From assembly GCA_900491605.1 (NCBI GenBank), contig UESW01003828.1, positions 320,811-384,810 on the forward strand: a DNA stretch of 64,000 nucleotides, written 5' to 3'. Positions 31,757-43,200 of the stretch are shown piece by piece. The position numbers and the translations under genes are program-made. Position 1 is the stretch's first letter. Every line of letters starts with the position of its first letter. The notes beneath the pieces are model-generated. The model was not told where the DNA came from. It ran no database searches and saw nothing but the letters and a program-made list of their open reading frames with translations. The DNA is from Calamus simplicifolius. Lineage: Eukaryota > Streptophyta > Magnoliopsida > Arecales > Arecaceae.

Positions 31757-34700
31757 ATGGCCTCCATGAACTTTGTTCAATCCCAAATACCCAAACTCAC
31801 CAAAGACAACTATGACAACTGGAGTATCCAAATGAAGGCTTTGCTTGGATCCTTGATGTTTGGGATCTTGTAGAAGACGGCTACATGGAGCCGACCGAAG
31901 GTGAAGCAATGCTCACACAAGAGCAAAGAAAGCAACATAAGGAGTCAAAAAAGAAAGACAAGAAGGCTCTCTACACACTATACCAAAGTGTAGATGAAGG
32001 CACATTCGAGATTATCGCTGGAGCTGCAACATCAAAGGAGGCATGGGACTTATTGCATAAGGCACATAAAGGAGCAGAAAAGGTGAAAAAGATTCGGCTA
32101 CAATCTTTGAGGTCTGAATTTGAATCTTTCAAAATGATAACTGGGGAGTCAATTTCTAATTATTTTTCAAGATTGATGTCTATAGTCAATCAATTGAAAA
32201 GAAATGGTGAAGAAATTACTAATGTTCGAATCATGGAGAAAATTTTGCGCTCTTTAGATGCAAAATTTGACTTCATTGTTGTAGCCATTGAAGAATCAAA
32301 GGAATTAGAAGAGATGACTATAGAGCAACTCATGGGCTCTTTACAAGCACATGAGCAAAAGCTGTCTAAAAGGATGGAGGAGAAACCCATCGAGCAAGTA
32401 CTTCAAACAAATCTTACACTACAAGAAAAAGGTGATCTTAAAGGTCAAACAAGTTTCCATGGTCGAGGCCGTGGAAGAAGAGGAAGAGGTGGAAGATTTC
32501 ATCAAGATCAACCTCAAAGAAGTCAAGGAGACATAAGAGACCACCATGCCCGAGGTCGTGGTAGAGGAAGATTTTTAATCCTAGAGGAAGAGGAAGGTAT
32601 GGACAACAAGCACTACAATGTTTTATTTGCAAAAAATATGGGCACTATGCTAAAGATTGTTGGTACAAAGATAATGTTAATTATGTTGATGAGAAAATTC
32701 ATTTTACAAAAGAACAAGAAGAAGAAGTAACTCTACTTTTGGCCTACAATAACATTCTGGTGCTATCAAAAGAAGTACTTGGTATCTAGACACAGGTGCT
32801 AGCAATCATATGTGTGGGATAAAGGACATGTTTTTTAAGATGGATGAAAGCTTCAAAGGCTCGGTGACTTTTGGAGACTTCTCTAAAAGGCCAGTTGAAG
32901 GGAAAGGTAAAATCCTTATCAAGCTTCAAAATGGCACTCAAAATTTTATTTCAGATGTCTATTATGTTCCAGACATTAAAAATAACATTCTTAGTTTGGG
33001 CCAATTGCTTGAAAAAGGCTATGACATTCACATGAAAGAATTGGGTCTTTCTATCAGAGACAACAACAATACTCTTATTGCACATGTTCCTATGTCAAAA
33101 AATAGAATGTTTGAGCTAAGTTTGCATGTTGATGGCTCCTCTTGTATGTTAACACAAAGTCTTGATGACTCTACTCTATGGCATCTTAGATATGGACATT
33201 TAAACTTTGATGGATTAAAACTTTTGTCTAGCAAGAATATGGTGACAGGAATGCCTTGGCTGAAAATGTCTAAGGAAAAATGTGAAACTTGCATAGTTGG
33301 AAAGCAACAAAGGAGAACCTTCATTTCAGGAAGATCAAGAAGAGCAACAAAACCATTGGAATTGATACATTCAGATGTTTGTGGCCCAATCAAACCAACA
33401 ACTATGGGAGGTAATGAATATTATCTTTCCTTCACTGATGATTATTCTGGAAAGACATGGGTTTATTTATTAAAAAAAAAGAGTGAAGTGTTTCAGAAAT
33501 TTAAGGAATTTAAGTTGCTTGTTGAAAAACAAAGTGGTTTTCAAATTAAAGCTTTGAGATCGGATCGTGGTGGTGAGTATTTATCCAAAGAGTTTTCAAA
33601 TTTTTTCAAAGCACAAGGAATTTTTCATCAGGTTACTATGCCTTATTCACCTCAGCAAAATGGGGTTTCAGAAAGAAAAAATGAACTATTTTAAATATGG
33701 TTCGATGTATGTTGAAAGATAAAAATATGCCTAAAGAATTTTGGGGAGAAGCAGTTGCTTGTGCAGTTTATTTGTTGAACAGATTTCCATCAAAAAGGCT
33801 TCACAATATGACACCTGAGCAAGCATGGAGTTCATACAAGCCTAAGGTTGATCATCTTCGCATTTTTGGAAGTGTTGCTTATGTCAAAGTGCCTGATGAG
33901 AAAAGGATCAAACTTGATGACAAAGGAGAAAAGTGTATTCTTTTAGGATATGCTGAAAATTCAAGTGGCTATAAGTTGTATAATCCTATTACAAAGAGAG
34001 TGATTTTTTCAAGAGATGTTGAATTTGATGAAAAGCAAATGTGGAGCTGGCAAGATAACAATAAAATGCAAGAAAATAATGAAGAAGAAGAGTCACAACA
34101 TCAAGAAGAAATTCCATCAACTCCACAACAAAGTCCAAGACATTCATCTCCACAAGAAAGTTCCAGTGGCTCATCCTCAAATAGAGCACACAAAACTCGG
34201 AGTGTGCAAGAATTGCTTGACGTCACAAGGCGTCTTGATGCTAATGATTATACTATGTTTTGTCTTTTTGCAGGTTATGATCCAATTGAGTTTTATGAAG
34301 CAAATAAAGAAGAAAAATGGAGAAATGCCATGCATGAAGAAATTTCATCAATAGAGAAAAATGACACTTGGGAACTCACAAATCTTCCCCAAGGTCATCA
34401 AGCCATTGGAGTCAAATGGGTGTATAAAACAAAAACAAATGCAAGTGGAGAAATAGAAAAACACAAAGCCCGCTTGGTAGTAAAAGGCTACAAACAACAA
34501 TATGGCATTGACTATGATGAAGTTTTCTCTCCTGTTGCTCGAATGGAAACGGTACGCCTTCTCATTTCCTTAGCAGCACAAATGAAATGGAAAATTTTTC
34601 AAATGGATGTGAAATCAGCTTTTTTGAATGGATATTTGAATGAAGAAGTCTATGTAGAACAACCTTTGGGTTTCATTCAAAAAGGACAAGAAGACAAAGT

Positions 34701-35946
34701 CTACAAACTCAAACGAGCTCTTTATGGATTGAAACAGGCTCCACGAGCTTGGAATACAAGGATTGACAAGTATTTTGCTGAAAATGGTTTTCAAAAATGC
34801 CTTCTTGAACATTCTCTTTATATGAAGTCTAATCATGTTGGTGATGTTCTATTTGTTTGTCTATATGTGGATGATTTGATATTCACAGGAAATAATCTNC
34901 AATTATTTTGCTGAAAATGGTTTTCAAAAATGCCTTCTTGAACATTCTCTTTATATGAAGTCTAATCATGTTGGTGATGTTCTATTTGTTTGTCTATATG
35001 TGGATGATTTGATATTCACAGGAAATAATCTTGCAATGATTGAAGTTTTCAAGACTTCAATGATCAAAGAATTTGAAATGACAGATTTTGGCTTAATGTC
35101 TTATTTTCTGGGTATTGAAGTAAATCAATCAGATGAAGGCATATTTATTTCACAAAGCAAATATGCAAAAAAATTTTGGAGAAATTCAAGATGAAGAATT
35201 GCAATTCAAGCACCACCCCAATTGAATACAATACTAAATTAAGTAAAGATGGAGAAGGAGATCTTGTCAATCCAACATATTATAAAAGTTTGGTTGGAAG
35301 CTTAAGATATCTTACAAATACAAGGCCGGATATTGCTTATAGTGTTGGAGTTATAAGTCGTTACATGGAGAAGCCAAGAATGGATCATTTAATTGTTGCA
35401 AAAAGAATCCTTCGATATATCAAAGGTACACAAGATTATGGTATTTTCTATTCATCTACTAATCCAATAAAATTAGTTGGTTTTTGTGATAGCAATTGGG
35501 CAGGAGATATTGATGATAGAAAAAGTACGAGTGGATTTGCCTTTTATATTAGAAGTGCAGCATTTACATGGTCTTCAAAGAAACAACAAATTGTTACACT
35601 TTCATCATGTGAAGCAGAGTATGTTGCTGCAGCAAATTGTATTTGTCATGCACTTTGGCTTCAAAGACTACTACAAGAAATGAAGATTTCACATGAAGAG
35701 CCAACCAATATTTTTGCTGATAACAAATCTGCTATATAACTTGCAAAAAATCCAGTCTTCCTTGATCGAAGTAAGCATATTGATACAAGATTTCACTTCA
35801 TTCGAGATTGTATCAAAAATCAAGAAGTACAACTTCTCCATATTTCAACAAAAGATCAGATAGCTGATATCTTCACAAAAGCCCTCAAGGAAGAAGAGTT
35901 CAAGAAGTTAAGAAGCATGCTTGGAGTCATGAAGAATCAAGTTTAA
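31757..35946 (+). pseudogene. Copia gag-pol polyprotein (a few frameshifts and one stop)
   Basis: Start ATG 31757 (MASMNFVQSQIPKLTKDNYD). Gag extends to a zinc-knuckle region near 32615-32665 after a Gly/Arg-rich tract (GRGRGRRGRGGRF). Protease WYLDTGASNHMCG is near 32780-32818. Integrase has H..H (LRYGHLNF), CETCIVGK, then HSDVCGP and RSDRGGEY motifs (33100-33650). RT: the KARLVVKGYKQQ region, ALYGLKQAPRAW and YVDDLIFTGNN. RNase H: GFCDSNWAGDIDDRKSTSG and ADNKSAI. It ends at 35946. Breaks: a one-base shift near 31850, another near 32570-32580, a deletion with stop at 33694, the 34771-35031 duplication, and a TAA at 35737. A near-intact parent is likely, given few defects and similar LTRs. 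Confidence 0.8.
34771..35031. repeat. Assembly scar: 128-bp exact duplication around one N
   Basis: 34771-34898 and 34904-35031 are the same 128 bases, separated by an N (34899) and four bases. It interrupts RT at the YVDD motif, which appears twice. Two contig ends that overlap but were joined with a token gap give exactly this. Confidence 0.85.
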
Positions 35947-35953
35947 AGGGGGG
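35944..35953 (+). promoter_or_regulatory. Polypurine tract of the Copia element
   Basis: AAAGGGGGG immediately before the 3' LTR start TGTTGG. Confidence 0.75.
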
Positions 35954-36249
35954 TGTTGGAAACTAAACTTGATTGTTGGAAATTGCTGCATAGGAAGTTG
36001 CTGTTATTTAATTACTGCATAGGAAGTTGATGTTATTTAATTGCTGCATAGGAAGTTGCTGTTATTTAATTGCTGCATAGGAAGTTGCTGTTATTGCATA
36101 GGAAGTTGCTATTTTGAATTAAGTATTGTGGAAGACCAAGAGTCATTTTGTAATTATAAAAGGCCATGTATCCTTTCACATTTGAGTATGAAAAAATAGA
36201 AAGAATCCAGAAATTTGCCCAAAAGAAAATATCTTCTCCTCTTCCAACA
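35954..36249 (+). repeat. 3' LTR of the Copia element
   Basis: 296 bp, TGTTGG to CCAACA, with TATA box at 36155-36161. It ends only 179 bp before the start codon of the GH10 xylanase gene, in the same orientation. Confidence 0.9.
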
Positions 36250-36428
36250 GATCATTTCGTGTCTCCAAAATACGTTGGCTAAAAAGGCACACGCGTCTAT
36301 AAGTTTGGACCTCGAGTCTGCCTTCCTTTCTACTGGATTCTCTCATCGCCTCGTTCTTCATCAAGTTTCTTTTTCTACAGATTATTTTCTTCACTTTTCA
36401 TTCGTGAATCACTTCCAGTGCATGAAAG
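36250..36428 (+). promoter_or_regulatory. Probable core promoter and 5' UTR of the GH10 gene
   Basis: A TATA-like TCTATAAG lies at 36296-36303, about 130 bp before the start codon. The Copia LTR abuts this region, so native upstream promoter DNA has been displaced or replaced, and LTR-initiated transcripts could also read into the gene. Confidence 0.35.
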
Positions 36429-37236
36429 ATGAAGGATTCAGGAAGGAAATTAATCCTCATATTGTTATGTATTGTCATCTTTCAAGGTACATCCTCCCTT
36501 TTGATTGAAGTTTTTTTGTAGGGAAAATTTAATAAGTTATCATAGTTATTATATAAATTCATAAGAGGGAAAAAAAAAAGAAGAAGGGTGAATGAGAGGT
36601 GGATACTTAATTCCGGATGATGGATGGTTGCCATCACGGGATCAGACTACTAGATTGAGTTGTTTTTGCTAATATGTATGAGAGGCATATATAGATTTTT
36701 TTTTATAAAAAAAAAATCTGATGAATATATGTGTGTGCTCTGTTTAACTTGGTAGCTCATTGTTGCTAAGACCACCGAATGTATACAAAAGTTTCGTCAA
36801 ACAAATCTGATGGTCTGATTCGTGATGTTAAGAGATGTTGATTTGAGTGGTGTTAAGTGGGCTCGTGAAGATTGGAAAAGTATGGTATTTGGGTCTATTT
36901 GTTTTAAGATTTCTGTACTTCATTCTCATAATCTTAATGAACTAGACAAACAATCTAGGGCATCTTTCTTGCATAATAAAATAAAAAGATTACCTTAAAT
37001 ATCAGATAAAAATCATAACCCCCGTGTCAAAAAAAAATTTCTTTGGAAAGCTCGAGTTTACAACTTTTCTCGAATTATAAAAGAAAAGTTGAAATTAGAA
37101 ATGTGTGTATAACACTTTGCTAGGATTTTTCATGTATGAGATTAAAGTAAATTACTAACATGCTCCTGCCTTTTTTTTTTGGGCTTCATGATGTGCAGTA
37201 TATTCACTATCTTATGATTATTCAGCAAGCATAGAG
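36429..37236 (+). CDS. GH10 gene exons 1 and 2 (signal peptide)
   Basis: Exon 1, 36429-36486, 58 nt: 19 codons (MKDSGRKLILILLCIVIFQ) plus one base, donor GTACAT. Exon 2, 37199-37236, 38 nt: acceptor ATGTGCAG, encodes YSLSYDYSASIE, donor GTGAGC. Both are too short to be found as open frames. A basic n-region followed by a hydrophobic core is a classic signal peptide. Confidence 0.75.
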
Positions 37237-40200
37237 GTGAGCTTATCGTTTATTTGTTTTCATATTATTTCAGAATATTTTATAATTTTAAATTAAGACA
37301 TTAGTCAAACATTCTCAAGTATGTGTTGTTTCTTGATCCCAATACAGTGTTTATTGGATACCAAAAGGACCAACCAAATGCTCGCATGTGTTTAGTCTCA
37401 TGTTGGTCATGCACAGACTATATATATTTTGGATCAATTTCTGATTGAATTTGATTCAACATAGGCTGGGATCTCTCTCTATCTCTCTCTCTTTAAGACA
37501 AGATCTTGCGTTGTTATGGTTAAGCCCATTTTTCCAAAGGGATTTTGGTATATTGGTCCTCTTACAAAAATAATTAGCACCTAATGTTTTGCAAAGTGTA
37601 AATTATTTTCTGTTATCCAAATAAGAAATTTAATTAACCTCTTCCTATTTAATAAAATTATTAATTGGAAAATATTAACAAATGATGAATGTTAAAGATT
37701 GAAAATTTATGTATGAGTTTGACTTAAATATCTGTCTATTCATTACCATGATCTTTGATGTAAACCTGGTTTTAATCATTAAAATGGTAAAAATTTGACA
37801 CCTTTTATAGAGAAATGAAATAATATTTGTCATTGATAAATAATTTATGATTGATATTAGATTTTAACTTAACATCCAGGATACTCATTCCTCATGGTAT
37901 ATTTTTAATGTAATCTTCTATGGCATTTATTGGCACATTAAATGCATACGTTATATTACTTTTATTTGATAATAATAATATATTAATTATCCAACTAAGT
38001 TTTGATTATCTTCATGAATAATAGGCAACTTTTAAACATGAATAGACATTTCAAATCTTATCAACCTTTTTTTGCCCATTTTGTTTAGGAATGATAACAA
38101 ACGGATTTCAATCTCTATCCCTATTTGTATTAAATTTTTTTTTTTTTCATTCTGCTCCTATAAATAGAGATTTCTTTTATCCTCATTTTCAGTCGGTAGA
38201 GAATATAAATCTCTATCCTTACTCCATTAGTAGGAATAAAAATATTCCTCAACCTAGTTTTTATTCCAACAAAAAGTGGAGAAGTCCTGCTCTAAACCGG
38301 ATGAAGCAAAGAAAATCTTCACATTATGAATTGAAATTGTCATTTCTAATCTTATTGGTGCGAACCCTAAATAAGAAGGCATCAAAGATTGACAATACAA
38401 TAGGAATTAATGGTCCTACCAACAAATCATGTATGTATCATCTAATTTATAGCACCATCCACTACATATATATGGATATATTTGAAATAAGAGAACAAAA
38501 AGGAAATATTTTTTTTCCTTATGTAGTATTTGAATTTTAGTTGGTTTATGAAGAACTATGTTACATTTAGGTCACAAGCTTACATTAACCACTATAAAAG
38601 GGATGGAATTTTTTAACTGTGGGCTGCACTATTTATGTCTATCTCTCTTATTTATCATCACATGTGACTTAGATGGAAGCCTAGCTGACTTTAAAAAAAT
38701 AAAAATTGGAGATACAAACTGCACAGTCCACATATACATATGGATCATTGTGCCTAAGTTCCATCCCTTTTATATTTAGTTGCTTAAAATGTGAGAATTG
38801 ACGGTAGGTGGAAAGAAATTGACTCAATCCGAGAAATGGCCCAACCATATTGTCCCATTTGAAGCAGGTGTAGGTCTGGAATATTTTCAGTTAGGATTGG
38901 GCATGGCATGACAGATTTTGCAGTTAAGAGGCTCTTTGACCTATGAGGCAGAGTCCAAAGTTAATTGGTATCCCTACTTTGTTCCTCAAAAATAATTTTA
39001 ATGTTATTTTGTGTCAAGAATGCATTGAACGGAGGACCCTCCTGGCATGGATCGAGCAATTTGTATGTAATACATCACTTTCCCATTTTCTTAGTTTCTG
39101 TTTGTTTTCTTTGCAGTGCTTGGCCGAGCCGCCAAGGCCCCAGTATGAAGGAGGGCTCATAGATAACCCAGAATTCGATAATGGCCTAGAAGGATGGTTA
39201 TCGTTCGGCCATGGGAAAGGAGCAAAGAGGACATCAGAGTCAGGCAACCACTTTTTGATTGTTTACCAAAGAAAACGACCATATCATAGCGTTTCTAAGA
39301 AGGTCTACCTGCAGGAAGAGTTGCTTTACACTTTCTCTGGTACCTTCCTGCAATTGAAAAATCTTTTTATTACTCAGGCTTAGGACGGTTAACTGCGGCT
39401 GGTGCTTAGGTTGTAACAAACATTCTCCGTGTTTTCCAGCTTGGGTGCAGGTTAATGAAGGAGATGCAACTGTTAGAGTTGTTTTCAAGACTGACGATGG
39501 CTTTATCCACGCTGGTGCAGTCAAAGCCAACTCTGGGTGTTGGTCCATGCTCAAAGGAGGCCTTACGGTGAGGGCCTCCGGGCCTGCCGAATTTTATTTT
39601 GAGGTGAGAATTTCTTACATTGGATGCAGTTGGTTAAAGATTATTTTGTTGGTACTATATTTGGGACTTCATGCTGTATACATGCAAAAGAAAGGGCTAG
39701 ACGAACCAATCGAAGTACCTTCTTAAAGACAAGACAATTATTTTCTCCCTGTGTCCGTAATTTTAATAAAATAACAGTCCTCAGAATGCTCATATACTTT
39801 TTTACGTTTTAGACTCCATCCCAAATCTATCACACCAATACTCACACATTTTTCATAATCAACAATGAAGTAAATTGAATTACTAATCATATAATAATTA
39901 TAAAATAACAATAAAGAGTGTATAGTATTTTTTTTGTAAAGAAAGATAAATTGTTATGGTAGAGAGAAAGTGTGCGAGAGAGTATTGGCCTTCTTTTTTT
40001 AATGTGGAAGATGTAGAGTATGAGAGTGAATGTTTAGAATGTAATAATAAAGGGAATAAAATGGAGTTTTCTAATTGTATGCATGCAAGTGGAATGATGT
40101 CCCTCTTAGATAAAGAAATCAAATGGCTAAAGTTTAAAAACATATAATTGCCTCCCAATAGTTAAGAAGCGTAACTATCTTGCTGATTTAGCTTGTATTT

Positions 40201-43200
40201 TGGATGAACCAAAGATTTGGATGAGTAACTTTCCTTTGGATCTGAATCTATTCAACATTGATGATCAAAGTATTGTCTTTCTTAAAGTCTAATTATTTTT
40301 TATAACCAAAAAACAATGTAACTATCATAAATGACTAGTTATTTTAAAAATCAAAATATTAACAATCATTAACCATTTTCAAAATTAATAAATATATGTA
40401 TTAGCATGATGTAATGCTACAAGTAGAAAACAACTTAACTTATAGTTTAAACATATCTTATTAAGCTTGAAGAACAATAGGATTAAACCCTAATCTTACT
40501 AATGGAATTATTTATAGTATTATATTACACACAAATACACACATATATATGGGTATTGGTATTTTTAAAAGACTGCTTTAAAAGTCATACTTTTTGTCAT
40601 GCATTCATAGAAGTGTTGAGAGCTTGCAAGTAAAATCTATAAGAAGCAATCTTAACCTCCATACAAATACAAGCGTGCTCATGGAAATATAATTTTCTAT
40701 AAAATCTCACCACAAACCCAACTTGATGCACTTATGATTAAATTATCTTTAAATTCTTAGCTTGAGATATTCAACTGATATGGCTTTAAGAGTAGGTTAC
40801 AACCATGGTAATTCTATTATACTACTAATAAACTTACTTCTCGAGAGGTTTTCCGTATCATCTCTTGATATGGCTTAAGTCAGAGGGTCAGTTAATATCT
40901 CATCAATGATATTTTAACATGACTTTATCCATTATTTCTAGTTTTCTAATATAATAATATTTCTTAAAATATGTTTAGAATTATTATGAATATATTGTTA
41001 TTTCCCAAATGAATAGCTACCTTATTATCATAAAATGGCCATTAGTTGCAATAGTTTTTAGATAAAGCTAACTTGTTATCACAATATATAGTTACTAGTT
41101 TCATTGGTCTATTTATAAAGAAAATATCTCTCTGAAATCACCTCATTCAAATTATATCTCTATCTCCTAGTGACATAATCACATAATCTACCTCCATTGA
41201 TCAAAAATATTTATTTGTATGTTTGCTTTTTAAATGATTAACCAGTAGTTTGTCCATATATCAAGTTTGTAGACTTAAAATCTACCTTTCCAAAAGTCCA
41301 ATTTGCATCACTATAATATTCTTAAAATAATTCAATGATTGAGTCATATAAACCAAAATCCAAAGTGCCTTTACCATATATACCTTAAAACTCTGAGTTT
41401 TTTCCCAACACATTTAAGAATTATGAGTAAATCTATTTATCTTACCATCTTGAAATATTATATCTACTCTAGTACAATTTATTAAATATATTAAACATCT
41501 AATGATTTTAGCTTATTTAGGTTCATGACTAGTTCATCATTATGTAATAATAAAGTATAAAGAGAATCTAAAAGAGAACTACTAGAGTTATAATCAAAAT
41601 AATTAAATTTTCTTAAGATTTCACAATTTAATTGTGATTGAGATAAATTATTTTATGATCATGCCTAATTATTTTATTACCTAAAATTAGATTAATAGGC
41701 CTAAATATCTAGCTTCAAATACTTGAAAAAATATTTTTTAATACTATTTATGAATATATTGTTTGAAGCAAAGACTAATAAATTATTAGTATAACACTAC
41801 TACAAATAGTGGAATAGACTACGGTAAGTTTAGGAAAAACTACGTTTTTCGTAAAAAATATAGTCTAATATTTTAGACTACGTTTTCATAATTTTTCATA
41901 ATTTAAAAGACTACATATTTTATATAAAATGTAGTCTTATATTATCTGAAAATATAAAAAGACTACGTTTTTAAATAAGACGTAGTCTTATATATAAAAA
42001 GGCTACGTTTTTAATTAAGACGTAGTCTTATATTATCTGATAATATAAAAAGACTACATTTTTAAATAAGACGTAGTCTTATATTATCTGATAATATAAA
42101 AAGACTACGTTTTTAATTAAGATGTAGTCTTATATTATTTGATAATTTAAAAAGACTATGTTTTTTAATTAAGACGTAGTCTTATATTATCTGATAATAT
42201 AAAAGACTATATTTTTAATTAAGATGTAGTCTTATATTATCTTATAATATAAAAGATTACATTTTTAATTAAGACGTAGTCCTATATTATCTTATAATAT
42301 AAAAAAACTACATTTTTAATTAAGACGTAGTCCTGTATTATTTATAATATAAAAAGTCTACATTTTTAATTAAAACGTAGTCTAATATAAAACTTAAAAT
42401 TTATCTTTTTTTTTTCCCTCCTGATTCTAATTTCCCTCCTCCTATTTCACTTCCCTCCTTTCCTTAAAAAAAACCCTCTGTACTCAAACTCAAATTTCAT
42501 TCTCCTCCCATCTGTAGTTTTGTCATGGATTAAGGTTTCGTCTTTGAGGAGAGCTCCTCGTCTTCTTCCTTTCTCCTCTTCACTATCCTATCCCTCCTCC
42601 CCTTCTACCTCTCTCTTTTCTCCTCTCTGTCCTCATCCTCTCCTCTCTTCTGTGCTCTTCTCCTCTGATCGACGCATCACCGCGTGCCCAGCATGGGAGG
42701 TGCTCCTGTAGCTGCGATACGGTGATGGGGGAGGCCCACCCATGGACTATGACGGCGCTAGGATCCAGACGTGCAGCGCCAGGTAGCTACCGCGGCCATG
42801 ACGCAGGCATCGACATCCTCGCTCGCCCCTGCTTTTGATGAAGGCTCGTCCAACGGTGCCGACATCCTCCTCCAGACGCATGAGTGGTTCCCCCCCAGTT
42901 AGAGCCCTCGTTGCCTTCCGGTAGACCCGCCTCGCCTTCGCCGCTGCCTTCCACAAGCAGTAGTCCTCCACCGTCGGGCCTGACCCTGCCCCTGACAACC
43001 TGGACTCCGCCCTCAGCGACTACCCCCTTGCCGCCTCCAGTGGAAAGGTCATCGTCAATGTCGAGAGCAAGTACCGCGTCATCTACCATCTCGTCAACAC
43101 CATCTACGTCCTCAGCATCACCACCGTGGACCGCGACTCCGACCGCGGCCACTCCAACAACATCTTTGATAGAGATATAGACTAAAAGATATGCTTTATG

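Larger units (their letters stand above)
31435..36249 (+). mobile_element. Ty1/Copia LTR retrotransposon (recent)
   Basis: Two LTRs (31435-31728 and 35954-36249), PBS, one gag-pol region and a polypurine tract. By eye the LTRs differ by about six substitutions and two small indels (about 98% identical), so the insertion is young. Domain order protease, integrase, RT, RNase H is Copia-type. The flanking five bases differ (ATATT left, GATCA right), so no TSD is visible; recombination or flank rearrangement is possible. It carries an assembly scar at 34771-35031. Confidence 0.9.

Noticed and set aside
38091..38540. 149-codon frame in GH10 intron 2
   Set aside because: Low-complexity AT-rich composition, no recognisable motif, and it lies within an intron.
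39445..39726. Open frame running from GH10 exon 4 into the intron
   Set aside because: The frame is real only to 39603; the donor GTGAGA and the continuation in exon 5 at 52699 show that the rest is intron.
41815..42385. Repeats near 42 kb and 47.5 kb as satellite DNA
   Set aside because: They lie just inside CACTA ends with a TAA duplication, so they are subterminal repeats of one element.
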